From NCBI GenBank assembly GCA_014730275.1, contig WJIL01000016.1, positions 62,001 through 126,000 of the forward strand: DNA of 64,000 bases, given 5' to 3'. Below, one piece after another: positions 53,416 to 62,510 of the stretch. The position numbers and the translations under genes are program-made. Source of the DNA: Candidatus Lokiarchaeota archaeon (GTDB lineage: Archaea > Asgardarchaeota > Thorarchaeia > Thorarchaeales > Thorarchaeaceae). The notes beneath the pieces are model-generated. The model saw nothing but the letters and a program-made list of their open reading frames with translations. It was not told the DNA's origin and did not search any database. The stretch's first letter is position 1. Each line of letters opens with the position of its first letter.

Positions 53416-54912
53416 CTAGAGAATACCAAGTAAGCCCTCGACGCCTTCACCGCCCATGGCGGAGAGTTGCTCCTTGGCAATTTGCTCGTAGTATTGCTTG
53501 ATGATGGATACCATAAGCAGAATTCCAGTTCCGCTGGCTAGCGCTCCTAGAACATCTGCAGCGGCTGCTAGGCAACCGATGATGACTCCACCAAGTCCAG
53601 CTACTACCGGAATATACCTCTGCAATAATCGCTCAAGGACTTTCTCGCTTCTTCTAAAGCCCGGAACAATATATCCAGAATTCAGAAGCTGGCGAGACAC
53701 ATCCCGTGGTGCGATTCCTGAAATTTCGACCCATATAGTGCTGAAACCCCAACAAAGCAACACCATAAGAACGGCATATACGATGATGTGCAGAATACCA
53801 TCGAACCCTTCATTTATGATACTGAATAGCCCCTGCGGCGGCGTTATGTATTTGGCCAAGCCTCCATCTGCTATCAGCCGCGTGCTATTCGGATCCTGTT
53901 TAAAGGTCCCTATGAGGTTGAGGAATGGATTGTTTCCTTCACTGTTGAAGTTGGTGAATATGATTTGTCCAAAGAACAGTATGTTTGCATACAGGGCCTG
54001 TGACAGGATTACCGGGATATTCGAGGTATAAAGCAGTTTGATGGGATACCTCGCTTTCATTCCTCGATACTTTGCATATTGAAGGGGTATTTCTACACGA
54101 ACAGACTCCAGCCAAATGACGACAAAGAAGATTCCAAAGGTCACAGCTAGTGACATGATGCTCGGATTGAAGCCATCACGAACAAGGAACCAGCCCAATC
54201 CAACCACTCGACCTTGCTCCGTTCCAATCCCAATCCATCGGAGGAGATTGGAGACGAGCGCAGCTATGATTCCCTTTGGCAGATTGGTCGGATTGCCTTC
54301 AGGTACAGTCGTTTCAAATTCGGTAATGTTGAACATGTTGAAGATGACTTGTCCCGCGACATTGGTCATGATGAACAATGAGACACCTGAACCAAGTCCC
54401 CAACCCTTCTGTACAAGTTCGTCCATAAGAATGACAACAATACCCGCGATGAAGAGCTGCATGAACACGAAAACTTGGTTGTTTGGGGACAGTTCTCCAT
54501 ATGCGCCACCGAAGATGTAAGCGAGGGCTTGGAATGCTGTCATGAACATGGCCAGTACTTTCTGTCCGCCCGTGAAGAGTGCTCGTTCCTCCGGATTACC
54601 GTAATCAACATCGATGATTTTCGACCCTGATAGGAGTTGCATAACAAGTCCTGCAGTGACTATGGGTCCTATACCCAGTTCCATAAGCGTACCGCGTGAG
54701 CTAGCTAGGATAACTCTCATTGCCCATAGATAATCCGTACCGGTTTGCGGATCAACTCCGTATAACGGCATGTGAGACATTACGAGAAAAACTATGAGCA
54801 CCAAGAGAGTCCATATCGCTTTTTCTCTAAACGACACTTCTCGATCTGGTGCCTTCACCTGCGGCATGATTCGCACGAAAGGCGAAAGCAGTCTAAGGAA
54901 CGTAGACGTCAC
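53416..54912 (-). CDS. secY: Protein translocase subunit SecY
   Basis: Channel subunit of the Sec translocon, 498 residues with ten predicted membrane helices. It has the plug-region MPLYGVDPQTGTDYL, the TM7-8 region with IPLQYAKYRGMKARYPIKLL and the late GFRRSEKVLERLLQRYIP. The GTG start is nine bases after ggagg. A TATA-like gtttaaaggcac (about 54957-54968, minus strand) suggests that secY also has its own promoter, apart from the ribosomal run. Confidence 0.95.
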   Translation of the reverse strand: MTSTFLRLLSPFVRIMPQVKAPDREVSFREKAIWTLLVLIVFLVMSHMPLYGVDPQTGTDYLWAMRVILASSRGTLMELGIGPIVTAGLVMQLLSGSKIIDVDYGNPEERALFTGGQKVLAMFMTAFQALAYIFGGAYGELSPNNQVFVFMQLFIAGIVVILMDELVQKGWGLGSGVSLFIMTNVAGQVIFNMFNITEFETTVPEGNPTNLPKGIIAALVSNLLRWIGIGTEQGRVVGLGWFLVRDGFNPSIMSLAVTFGIFFVVIWLESVRVEIPLQYAKYRGMKARYPIKLLYTSNIPVILSQALYANILFFGQIIFTNFNSEGNNPFLNLIGTFKQDPNSTRLIADGGLAKYITPPQGLFSIINEGFDGILHIIVYAVLMVLLCWGFSTIWVEISGIAPRDVSRQLLNSGYIVPGFRRSEKVLERLLQRYIPVVAGLGGVIIGCLAAAADVLGALASGTGILLMVSIIKQYYEQIAKEQLSAMGGEGVEGLLGIL

Positions 54913-55283
54913 AATAGGATTCCTCCTGCAGGTTATTGTGGGTCCACCTTGATTGTGCCTTTAAACATATTGATGGATGAAGGCATAGTTTATTCTAAGA
55001 AATCCAAAAAAATAGCATGATTGATACATTAAGCAAAAGGCATGTTAGATTTAGGTGGCCTTGCTAGCTGCTATATCAAAGAATTAGAGCAATCCACAGA
55101 GACGAACTCAGTCGATTAACGGTCTATAGAGTGGAATTCATAATGCATCACAAGCCTGATCGGGACAGAAAACTCCCTGCTCCGGTATGTATTGTTCTAC
55201 GAGAATTCCATTTCACAGAGCGATTCGTCTTCTATCTGCGGAAAAAGGGAGATATACTCAGAAAAGAAACGAGGTGAGGAGGT
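54913..55283. promoter_or_regulatory. Gap between uL15 and secY
   Basis: A 371-base gap in an otherwise tight operon. Near secY there is a TATA-like tttaaa (54960-54965). At the uL15 end, gagga and tcctc arms around the stop codon (about 55271-55287) could form a small hairpin followed by T-rich DNA on the minus strand, possibly a terminator. An 8-base inverted pair (tggaattc, 55132-55139; gaattcca, 55203-55210) is also seen. No gene is evident. Confidence 0.4.
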
Positions 55284-55733
55284 TCAATCCTCTATTAGAT
55301 CGATTGTACCGCCTTCCTCGGTGATTTTCCTCTTGGCACTATCTGAAATGTCCTCAACACCTCGGAGATCTAGTTTTCGTGTAACTCTGCCTGCGCCGAG
55401 GACCTTGTCTATTCCCATTTCAGAAACATCAATTTCATATCTTTCGCCGTTCTTCTCAGCAAGACCTTGTTCAACCAGCTGATCTGCGCGCATATCGATA
55501 TCTCGTATGTTAAGCACACTGATGTCTTCAATAACCCGCTGTGGTCTTGTGAAACCATGCTTTCCAAAATAGTTGGGATCTTCAGCTATTACCTTCTGAT
55601 AGTGGTGCTTCTCGGATCCTGCTGCACCCTTACCGCCACGTTGACCTGATTTCCTATGACCCTTCGTGAATCCGTATCCTGAACCTCGTCGACCACGGGT
55701 TTTGTTGATTTTCTTCTTCTTTCGATTAGCCAT
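55284..55733 (-). CDS. rpl15: Ribosomal protein uL15
   Basis: Large-subunit protein of 149 residues with the usual glycine/arginine-rich N-terminus: KTRGRRGSGYGFTKGHRKSG QRGGKGAAG. The later LDLRGVEDISDSAKRKITEE is typical of archaeal uL15. Shine-Dalgarno gaggag precedes the ATG. It is separated from uL30 by an Hsp20 gene. Confidence 0.94.
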   Translation of the reverse strand: MANRKKKKINKTRGRRGSGYGFTKGHRKSGQRGGKGAAGSEKHHYQKVIAEDPNYFGKHGFTRPQRVIEDISVLNIRDIDMRADQLVEQGLAEKNGERYEIDVSEMGIDKVLGAGRVTRKLDLRGVEDISDSAKRKITEEGGTIDLIED

Positions 55734-55746
55734 TCTTTTATCTCCT

Positions 55747-56289
55747 CTATGCTTTCTTCAATCGAATTTCTAGGACGCCATTTCTGATAGAAGAGCTCGC
55801 ATCTTCCTTCTTGACTTTGCCCGGCAACTCAATTTCTTTGTGATAAGGTTTTGCCGGATTATCAACACGTATTGTGAGCTGCTGTCCCTTAACACGGACG
55901 TTAATATCGTCCTTGTCTACACCTGGCAATTCTGCCACGACGATAATCTCATTATCTTCCTCAATAACATCCACTAGCGGCTCGTATTGACCGGCTCTAG
56001 GACTTCCTTTTTCCTGGAAATCAGTGTTACCGAATCTCTTGATGACCGGTTGCCCATCGGGACCAACACTCATTGAGAATCCAAAGACAAATGGATTGGT
56101 TCTTCCTTGCTGTTTCATGAATTCGTTGAGTGATTTTCTGTCTAGCATACCCTCCTTCCTCATCTGTCTCATCATCCGCTCCATCATCTTATCAATATCT
56201 GCAAAGAACCCTTCCGGAAGGAACTCACCAAACCACTTACGTAATTCCTTGCGTGGATCCTCATCATCGTCATCATAATACCAAGACAT
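55747..56289 (-). CDS. Hsp20/alpha-crystallin small heat-shock protein
   Basis: ATP-independent chaperone of 180 residues. The alpha-crystallin domain covers about 95-180, with EPLVDVIEEDNEIIVVAELP GVDKDDINVRV, the LTIRV strand and the C-terminal VLEIRLKKA. The N-terminal arm is acidic (YYDDDDEDPRKEL) and then Met/Arg-rich (DKMMERMMRQMRKEGM). It lies between uL30 and uL15 in the ribosomal operon, a place normally without a chaperone gene. A good Shine-Dalgarno (gaggtga) suggests real expression. Confidence 0.93.
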   Translation of the reverse strand: MSWYYDDDDEDPRKELRKWFGEFLPEGFFADIDKMMERMMRQMRKEGMLDRKSLNEFMKQQGRTNPFVFGFSMSVGPDGQPVIKRFGNTDFQEKGSPRAGQYEPLVDVIEEDNEIIVVAELPGVDKDDINVRVKGQQLTIRVDNPAKPYHKEIELPGKVKKEDASSSIRNGVLEIRLKKA

Positions 56290-56312
56290 GATTTTTCACC
56301 TCTTTTGCTTCA

Positions 56313-56795
56313 CTATATCATTCTCTTGGCAAGGTTATTAATGTCAGGACCGCGGTATCCGAGTACTCCCCCTTTCTTGATTGGGTCACTTATTTTTCCG
56401 CGATATCCTCCACTTGGTGGACTTAGTCTGAATAATGGCTTCAGACCTTCAACGTCTGACAGTTTGGCCTCACCTGCTGCGAGTGACTTCGAAAATTCCT
56501 TCATAGACTTGTACTCAGAATGCTCTTTGACGTACTCATCGCTTAGTCTTCTGTTTCCAGAAAGGCGACCACGTTTCCTAACAAGCATCTCAGCTATGTC
56601 TGAGTCTATTTCACCCCACGTGACATAATCCTTCACTCTATTGATCATGCCTCTCATAGACTGAGTGTTCTGTATGACTATGGCGCTATGATTTCTTCCT
56701 AGTCGTAGCTTCTTCAGAGTATCCTCAATTTGAGGTCTAACTCTTACGTTACCACGTGTTCGGATAACCAGCAACATTTGTCCTTCGTTACTCAT
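56313..56795 (-). CDS. rpl30: Ribosomal protein uL30
   Basis: Large-subunit protein of 160 residues, archaeal/eukaryotic long form: MLLVIRTRGNVRVRPQIEDT LKKLRLGRNHSAIVI, then DYVTWGEIDSDIAEMLVRKR. The C-terminal LFRLSPPSGGYRGKISDPIK is typical. The ATG at 56795 overlaps the uS5 stop (ATGA), preferred over an upstream in-frame start at 56825. Confidence 0.93.
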   Translation of the reverse strand: MSNEGQMLLVIRTRGNVRVRPQIEDTLKKLRLGRNHSAIVIQNTQSMRGMINRVKDYVTWGEIDSDIAEMLVRKRGRLSGNRRLSDEYVKEHSEYKSMKEFSKSLAAGEAKLSDVEGLKPLFRLSPPSGGYRGKISDPIKKGGVLGYRGPDINNLAKRMI

Positions 56796-57445
56796 TCTGT
56801 AACAACCCCTGTTCGTCTGGCCCACTCTTGGGGTGGAAGCATCTTGTAGGTTTGCTGCAGTGCGTCAACAAATGCTTTGGCGAAGTTGCCAGAAATCCTT
56901 GATCTTCCTCGACGCTCCGACCAGACATCTTCAACACCAGCTATACTAAGAACAGTTTTTCCCACATCTGCGGTGACAAGTCCTGTTCCTTTTGGAGCTG
57001 GTTTAAGAGTCACACGGACTGAACCCGATTTTCCTGTGACTTCGAATGGAATGCTATGCGGATCATCGCAGCGACATTCCCACGATCCACAGCCTCTCCT
57101 GAAGAGAGTCAGGTTAAGTTTGGCTCTTGCCTCAGCCGCTCGAATGGCCGGAACAAACTCTCCAGCCTTTCCAGTACCTATTCCGATAATTCCTTCCCCG
57201 TTACCAACAACAACACTGATTCTGAAGCTCCGCTGTTGGCCGCTGTCTGACTGTCTGCGCACAACAGTTACATCTACAATTTCCTGTCTTAAATCGGGAA
57301 ACAGCATATCACCAATTTCTGGTTCACGTATAGTGTAGTTGTTCTCAACTATTTCTTCAAGACTATTGATGTGTCCTTCCTTGACAAGACGACCAAGTCT
57401 GGTCTTCGGGACCCAGTCTTCTAGTGAATCTCTATTTCTACTCAT
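56792..57445 (-). CDS. rps5: Ribosomal protein uS5
   Basis: Small-subunit protein of 217 residues. The dsRBD-like N-domain has RSFRISVVVGNGEGIIGIGT GKAGEFVPAIRAA, and the C-domain has GSVRVTLKPAPKGTGLVTAD VGKTVLSIAGVEDVWS. WECRCDDPHSIPF is the archaeal-type insertion. It overlaps uL30 by four bases. Confidence 0.95.
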   Translation of the reverse strand: MSRNRDSLEDWVPKTRLGRLVKEGHINSLEEIVENNYTIREPEIGDMLFPDLRQEIVDVTVVRRQSDSGQQRSFRISVVVGNGEGIIGIGTGKAGEFVPAIRAAEARAKLNLTLFRRGCGSWECRCDDPHSIPFEVTGKSGSVRVTLKPAPKGTGLVTADVGKTVLSIAGVEDVWSERRGRSRISGNFAKAFVDALQQTYKMLPPQEWARRTGVVTE

Positions 57446-57459
57446 TCTTCATCAATCCT

Positions 57460-58206
57460 CTATTTCTTACGCTTCTTGTCATGGCTTTGGACCAGTCTTC
57501 TTCGGTGCTTGATAGGCTTCGCCCGTGGTGGGTGCTCTTCTGGCTCTTCACGTTCTTTGGGCTCATGCTTCTTTTGAATAGGCCGTCTGTCTTTTGCCTT
57601 TTCTTTCATCTGTTCGAGTTCTTCAACCGAGCTTTCAATGATTGTCTCTTTGGCTTTCTCAAACTGCTCAGGAGCCTTTGATACATCAACACCCATGCGC
57701 TCGAGACGATCGAACATATGATTCTCCTCATCACTTTCATTGAAATGCTCATAGGCAGCTGCAATATGTTCGCCTTGTATTCTTGAGTCGTCTGGTAACA
57801 CTTCTGGATTATGGGGGACATCAATCCCGCCATCAAGTGCTCCTTTCAGAACAGCAAAGACTGAAGACCCCGCAACTGGGGGATTCAATCCTATATCCAA
57901 TACAGCTTCTTCGATTCCTTTTTCTTTTGCTCTCTTTGCTGCGAGAAGACCCGTAAGATATGCTGCGGGCATATTTCCCATCCCCATATCCCAGCCATAT
58001 GCATATAGCTCGCTGGAGACCGCTGCTGCTATCGTCCGATCACCAGAGCGCTTTGCAATGATGAATTGTGCAATAGTTCGTGTATTGGTTTTTCTGACAA
58101 CCAAACGTGGTTTTCCAGACAACAGAAGCCTGCGCCTGCGATAGTAATCAGTGCGGCCTTCTCGACGACGTCTGAATTTGACTTTGTACGTAGATCCACG
58201 TGCCAT
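57460..58206 (-). CDS. rpl18: Ribosomal protein uL18
   Basis: 5S rRNA-binding protein. Landmarks: KVKFRRRREGRTDYYRRRRL LLSGKPRLVVRKTNTRT, then GWDMGMGNMPAAYLTGLLAA and LDIGLNPPVAGSSVFAVLKG. At 248 residues it is longer than a typical archaeal uL18 (about 190-200), because of a charged Lys/Arg/Glu-rich C-terminal tail from about 200. It overlaps the eL19 stop by one base. Confidence 0.94.
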   Translation of the reverse strand: MARGSTYKVKFRRRREGRTDYYRRRRLLLSGKPRLVVRKTNTRTIAQFIIAKRSGDRTIAAAVSSELYAYGWDMGMGNMPAAYLTGLLAAKRAKEKGIEEAVLDIGLNPPVAGSSVFAVLKGALDGGIDVPHNPEVLPDDSRIQGEHIAAAYEHFNESDEENHMFDRLERMGVDVSKAPEQFEKAKETIIESSVEELEQMKEKAKDRRPIQKKHEPKEREEPEEHPPRAKPIKHRRRLVQSHDKKRKK

Positions 58207-58658
58207 TATTCTTCAGTCTCCAAGTTTCTTTCTGAAATGTATGTTCTCAGGTGTGCAACGTTTCTGAATGTGTTCCCCTTGGCTTTTCTGTAGAGGGTTC
58301 TGTAGACCGAAGATGTGATTTCACCTTCATCACGCATACGTCGAAGTTCCTTCCTAATTGGCCGGATTTTTCTAATCCAGCGGTCCTTCTTTGACAGCTT
58401 TGCGGTGGCCTTGCCTTTCTTGCGGCCTGGTCCTTTTCGTTGTCCTTTCCGCTTCTGAGCTGCCTTATGTCGTGCTCGGCCTCTGCTGACACCCTTCTTT
58501 GCTTTCTTCTGGATGATACCTTCATCAATGAGTCTTCGGATGTCATTCTTTGTGATGGCCAGGCTTACTTCATCTACCCATTCTGGGTCAATCCAAACAC
58601 GGGATTTGCCTACACCCATCACTTCTGCAGCTAGTCTTTTCTGTGCAGTAAGCTTCAT
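58206..58658 (-). CDS. rpl19e: Ribosomal protein eL19
   Basis: Large-subunit protein of 150 residues. It starts LTAQKRLAAEVMGVGKSRVW, followed by EWVDEVSLAITKNDIRRLID and a very basic middle (KGVSRGRARHKAAQKRKGQR). The C-terminal long helix (RRMRDEGEITSSVYRTLYRK) is typical. It is one base after eL32. Confidence 0.95.
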   Translation of the reverse strand: MKLTAQKRLAAEVMGVGKSRVWIDPEWVDEVSLAITKNDIRRLIDEGIIQKKAKKGVSRGRARHKAAQKRKGQRKGPGRKKGKATAKLSKKDRWIRKIRPIRKELRRMRDEGEITSSVYRTLYRKAKGNTFRNVAHLRTYISERNLETEE

Positions 58659-58659
58659 T

Positions 58660-59619
58660 TCATTCCACCTCGATATCTTCTAAGCCTTCGAGCTCCTCGA
58701 ATAGTTCTTCTTCGATGATAGCTTCCTCTACACCCGGGTTGAGAACTCTAAGCATCATTGCATCAGCTTTCTGAATGATATTCTGACGCTTCCTCTCTCC
58801 GACAGTACCGCCAATCCGGACAGCTTGTTTTGTGGGATCCAGTCCTTCTAGGTCTGCAGGACGATGAACAAGCACCTCTTCGTATCCTGAAGGATGAAGC
58901 CCTCGTACTTCCTTAGGTGTACGAAAGCCAGCAGATGGCATCTTTATGTGCCCTTTCTTCTTTTCACGGATATCACTATCGATTCCGCGTACTCGCCTCC
59001 AGGAATCATCTACTCTCTTCCATCGATGAGCTTGATTGTGTCTGAATTTGGGTTTTCGTTGCTTCTTTTTCTTCGCTATTCTCCAAATCCGTTCATCAAC
59101 TTCTGGTTCAGTATCCATTTCAGGACCCGGTTCTTCTGGAGCCGCTGCCTCCTTGGGAGGAGTTGGCTTCTTTGCCTTCTTCTTTTTCTTTGCCTTCTCG
59201 GGAAGCATATCCTCCGCCGCTGAAATCATTTCCTCTGCTCTGCTTTCGCTTATTCCATCAACCTTGGTAGCAACTTCTTCAGCTTCTGCCCGTGCCAAGT
59301 CATTGAGATTCTTGTATCCTGCATCAATCAGTCTCTCTTCAAGAGTAGGCCCCACACCTGATATGTCACTCAACGACGGTTCTTTCTTCTTTGCTTTCTT
59401 TTTCTTCTTTTTTGGCTTAGGTACAAGCTTCTTCGCTTGTGCAATAAGGTCCTCAGCTTTGCTCTCGCTGATACCTTTTACTTCCGCAACTTTTTCAGGT
59501 TGAGCTTTTGCAAGTTTCTTGAGTGACGAATATCCACTCTCTTTCAATCTCTCCTGTAGCGTAGGTCCTACGCCATCCAAATCCTTGAGAGTGGGTTTTT
59601 CTTTGGAACTTCCTGACAT
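58660..59619 (-). CDS. rpl32e: Ribosomal protein eL32 with two N-terminal helix-hairpin-helix domains
   Basis: The protein is 319 residues, against about 130 for a plain eL32. Residues 9-65 and 82-140 are two similar HhH modules (DLDGVGPTLQERLKESGYSS; DISGVGPTLEERLIDAGYKN), each ending KGISESKAEDLI-like. They are joined by lysine-rich linkers (KPKKKKKKAKKK). The eL32 core follows: RKPKFRHNQAHRWKRVDDSW RRVRGIDSDIREK, GFRTPKEVRGLHPSGYEEVL and a very acidic tail. HhH extensions on eL32 are known in some archaea; the double module adds nucleic-acid contact surface. Confidence 0.93.
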   Translation of the reverse strand: MSGSSKEKPTLKDLDGVGPTLQERLKESGYSSLKKLAKAQPEKVAEVKGISESKAEDLIAQAKKLVPKPKKKKKKAKKKEPSLSDISGVGPTLEERLIDAGYKNLNDLARAEAEEVATKVDGISESRAEEMISAAEDMLPEKAKKKKKAKKPTPPKEAAAPEEPGPEMDTEPEVDERIWRIAKKKKQRKPKFRHNQAHRWKRVDDSWRRVRGIDSDIREKKKGHIKMPSAGFRTPKEVRGLHPSGYEEVLVHRPADLEGLDPTKQAVRIGGTVGERKRQNIIQKADAMMLRVLNPGVEEAIIEEELFEELEGLEDIEVE

Positions 59620-59632
59620 TTCTCTGTCTCCT

Positions 59633-60196
59633 TTAGACTATTGATTCGATTTCGTCGCCTTTCCTCTTCCTGATAACATAGACGCCATCAAGGAAGATTC
59701 GCCTGTCTTTGTCTCTGATCTTCAGTGATTGCTGAATATTGGCTGCTGTTTGAGAAACGGCTTCGATGTCTATTCCACTAATGATAACGTCATCATCTGT
59801 GGTTTCGATTTCCACGTCTCCCATTACTCTTGCTCGACGTGGTCCTTGCTCTCCAATGAAATTCTTGATGAGCACCACGTCTCCATCACGTTCCACAGTT
59901 ATTGGAAAGTGGCTGTAGACGATTTTCATCTCGTAGGTGTAACCTTTTGTCACACCTATCATCATGTTGCGAGTGTGCGCAATGACGGTTCCCACCAATG
60001 CCCTTGTATTCTTACGAGAAATAGGGGTTGTAGCTACTAGCTCGTTTTCTTCTATAGAGAAATCTACCAGAGGTTCCGGAAAGCTTCTTTCTAAGTCACC
60101 AAGCTCTCCTGCAACTTTGATTGTCTTTTCCTCGATTGTAACGTCTACTTCATCAGGAATCTCTATTCTTTGTTCGTATGCTGCTTCTGTGGACAT
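59633..60196 (-). CDS. rpl6: Ribosomal protein uL6
   Basis: Two-domain large-subunit protein of 187 residues near the factor-binding site: RIEIPDEVDVTIEEKTIKVA GELGDL, then GTVIAHTRNMMIGVTKGYTY EMKIVYSHFPI. The start ATG 60196 has a strong aaggagg five to six bases upstream, so the ATG at 60247 is rejected. Confidence 0.95.
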   Translation of the reverse strand: MSTEAAYEQRIEIPDEVDVTIEEKTIKVAGELGDLERSFPEPLVDFSIEENELVATTPISRKNTRALVGTVIAHTRNMMIGVTKGYTYEMKIVYSHFPITVERDGDVVLIKNFIGEQGPRRARVMGDVEIETTDDDVIISGIDIEAVSQTAANIQQSLKIRDKDRRIFLDGVYVIRKRKGDEIESIV

Positions 60197-60209
60197 TTTT
60201 GAACCTCCT

Positions 60210-60602
60210 TCAATATACATAAGCCAGTAATCTTCCACCAATTCCACGTTTCTTGGCTTCTCGATGTGTCATGACCCCTTGTGGGGTAGTTATTATGAGA
60301 ACACCGTAGTCATAGGCGGGCAAGTATTCTTTCTCAAACTTCTCATAACCATCATGTTTGACTGGAAATCTCGGTTTGACTACACCGCACTTGTTCGTCC
60401 GGCCCATCAGTTGAACTCTAAATCTACCTGCTTTTCCATCATCAATTCTTTCGAATTCTCCGATGTATCCAGTCATTTGCATGACTCGAAGTACTCGCTC
60501 AATCAGACTAGATGCTGGAGCGATGGATATTTCTGGTTTTCCGACTAATTCCGAGTTATAGATGGTTGACATCGCATCAGCCAATGGATCTAATAATGTC
60601 AT
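60210..60602 (-). CDS. rps8: Ribosomal protein uS8
   Basis: Primary 16S-binding protein of 130 residues: [40 protein letters not shown] and [25 protein letters not shown] standard archaeal form ending [11 protein letters not shown]. It follows uS14 closely. Confidence 0.95.
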   Translation of the reverse strand: MTLLDPLADAMSTIYNSELVGKPEISIAPASSLIERVLRVMQMTGYIGEFERIDDGKAGRFRVQLMGRTNKCGVVKPRFPVKHDGYEKFEKEYLPAYDYGVLIITTPQGVMTHREAKKRGIGGRLLAYVY

Positions 60603-60618
60603 CTTCCTTCTTGCCTCC

Positions 60619-60783
60619 TTAGCTGTATTTACGGAATCCGAGTTTCTCCGCTACCTCCCTGAAGCAACGTCGGCAAAGATTCAGATTATATCGACGAATA
60701 ATGCCCTGATGTGTACCACAGCGCATACAAGTTCTATTTCCTTTGCCTCTCGGTTTCGTCTCATTTTCATCATTGTTCGTCAT
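60619..60783 (-). CDS. rps14: Ribosomal protein uS14 (zinc form)
   Basis: A 54-residue gene that is easy to miss. The translation starts [20 protein letters not shown], then [20 protein letters not shown], ending [14 protein letters not shown]. The two CxxC pairs form the zinc site of archaeal uS14. It sits between uL5 and uS8, exactly where archaeal operons place it, with gaps of 11 and 16 bases. Confidence 0.95.
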   Translation of the reverse strand: MTNNDENETKPRGKGNRTCMRCGTHQGIIRRYNLNLCRRCFREVAEKLGFRKYS

Positions 60784-60794
60784 TATCTGTCACC

Positions 60795-61370
60795 TCAGAA
60801 GAGATATGTTCGCTCCCTTTCCTTCTCAAGAATCTCAACGCCAAACTTTTCCTTGATGAATACCATACTTTCTTCTGGTGTAATTCTATGGCGGTATGGT
60901 ATCTTCTTTTTCCGTTTTCTCCTTCGCTTTATCCTGAAACCAGGCCTCTCTACACACACAGTAATATTCATGCCCTGTATGCCAAGGTCTGGATCGTATT
61001 CGATACCTGGAATGTTGATATGCTCATCTATTCCAAATGCGAAATTGCCGCTCTGATCCCAATTTTTGATTAGGAGAGTGTTTTCTTTCGCTTCAAGGGC
61101 TCTTTCCAAGAAGTTCTCTGCTTTTTCGTGTCGAAGCGTAACTCTTACCGCTATGGGCTCTCTACGACGAATACCAAACTCACGAACCGTCTGTTTTGCT
61201 CTGGAGTATACGGGTTCTTGGTGGGTAAGCTTCTCAAGAATAGTCTCCGCTTTGTCTAGCTCATCTCCGCCACTGGTGCACATATCGACAACTACTTTCG
61301 CTATCTTCGGCTGTCTCATTGGATATGCTTGCCAATCTTGGACGTACAGTTCTTCATTTGGTATACTCAT
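60795..61370 (-). CDS. rpl5: Ribosomal protein uL5
   Basis: 5S rRNA-binding protein of 191 residues: PMRQPKIAKVVVDMCTSGGD, AKQTVREFGIRRREPIAVRV TLR, and FAFGIDEHINIPGIEYDPDL GIQGMNITV. The C-terminus is Lys/Arg-rich. It overlaps eS4 by four bases (ATGA). Confidence 0.95.
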   Translation of the reverse strand: MSIPNEELYVQDWQAYPMRQPKIAKVVVDMCTSGGDELDKAETILEKLTHQEPVYSRAKQTVREFGIRRREPIAVRVTLRHEKAENFLERALEAKENTLLIKNWDQSGNFAFGIDEHINIPGIEYDPDLGIQGMNITVCVERPGFRIKRRRKRKKKIPYRHRITPEESMVFIKEKFGVEILEKERERTYLF

Positions 61371-62113
61371 TTAGAATTGCCCCCTAAGCTAATTTCGGGC
61401 TTGTCTTCTCCCAAAGCAAATATGTAATCTAGGGCAGTCTCAAACCTGTCGCCCTGTCTATCTTGAATTGTTACAGTACTCGCATGAGTACCGAGTTGTT
61501 TCTGAATTTTTATGATGGTTCCTTCCATACCGACGTTCTTTCCACGTGTAACCAGTGCATCTACCCCGTCCTTGAGCGGAATGACCTTCAGTATGTCCTG
61601 CTCAGGCACTGTGATTTTGAGCGTATCATAGGGAGAGTAACTTGACTGGTCCTCGCCTTCAGGAAGCAATATGTTCTTTCCATCATGAAGCGTAAGCTGA
61701 ACTTTCCCTCCGGGAACCATCTGCTTCTTCTCAATTCGGCAAAGTTTGATTTTTGCTTCCTCATCATCAATGGGGTGAAGTTCAAATCCACCTTTTACAT
61801 GAGGCAAAAGACGGAATCTTTCATCTGAAGACTCTATATGGATTACATCCATAAGACCAACAGGGAATCTTGGATCTTTACGTATGATTCCATCAACTTT
61901 CAACTGCTCACTAGAAAGTATTGCCTTTACTTCACGCATATTCTCGGCGTATCCAAGAACTTCTCTTAGTAAGAGAGTTAGTGTAAGGCAGTGTTCTTTT
62001 GGATGTGGCCCTGGAATAACCCTTGCAACAAACTTGGTCTCCTTTCTTGGAATGGGCCAATGCTTCGGTGCTGGCAAACGTTTCTGGTGTTTTTTCTGTC
62101 CGCGACGTGCCAT
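61367..62113 (-). CDS. rps4e: Ribosomal protein eS4
   Basis: Small-subunit protein of 248 residues with an S4 RNA-binding domain and a KOW-like part. Landmarks: GQKKHQKRLPAPKHWPIPRK, VKAILSSEQLKVDGIIRKDP RFPVGLMDVI, VQLTLHDGKNILLPEGEDQS and DALVTRGKNVGMEGTIIKIQ. It is two bases downstream of uL24. Confidence 0.95.
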   Translation of the reverse strand: MARRGQKKHQKRLPAPKHWPIPRKETKFVARVIPGPHPKEHCLTLTLLLREVLGYAENMREVKAILSSEQLKVDGIIRKDPRFPVGLMDVIHIESSDERFRLLPHVKGGFELHPIDDEEAKIKLCRIEKKQMVPGGKVQLTLHDGKNILLPEGEDQSSYSPYDTLKITVPEQDILKVIPLKDGVDALVTRGKNVGMEGTIIKIQKQLGTHASTVTIQDRQGDRFETALDYIFALGEDKPEISLGGNSK

Positions 62114-62115
62114 TT

Positions 62116-62499
62116 CTATTCACTCTCCATGCTTCGCATCATTCTCTTCTCTATTCGCTCTTCTCTCTCATCATCCATTTCCGGTTGGAGAAGCATGAGG
62201 TTTGAGGGGTGGATCGGCACAGCTATCTCGGTGCCATCTGCTTTCTCAGTCTTTGCACTATCGAGATAGACTCTTACTTCCTTGTAATCGAGCCGTTCAA
62301 CAGTGCCCTCTGTCTCTCTGAATCGCCCTCGCATAATTTTGACCAGATCACCTTTCTTAAGTTTCATAGATCTGAGACCATATTCTTCTCTCAGAAATTC
62401 ATCTAGTCTTACATTGAACATATTCTTGTGTGAATGTATACTACCCTGATGAATGCGTTTCCGCTGCTTACTCGGTGATTTTGGACTGTCTTTCGTCAA
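62116..62499 (-). CDS. rpl24: Ribosomal protein uL24
   Basis: Assembly-initiating large-subunit protein of 127 residues, with a KOW motif MKLKKGDLVKIMRGRFRETE and DYKEVRVYLDSAKTEKADGT. Archaeal long form with the N-terminal PSKQRKRIHQGSIHSHKNMF. The TTG start at 62499 has gaggt nine bases upstream. Confidence 0.93.
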   Translation of the reverse strand: MTKDSPKSPSKQRKRIHQGSIHSHKNMFNVRLDEFLREEYGLRSMKLKKGDLVKIMRGRFRETEGTVERLDYKEVRVYLDSAKTEKADGTEIAVPIHPSNLMLLQPEMDDEREERIEKRMMRSMESE

Positions 62500-62510
62500 T
62501 TGTATCTACC

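Noticed and set aside
54772-55020. An 82-codon plus-strand frame between secY and uL15
   Set aside because: It is mostly antisense to secY and has no features of a protein.
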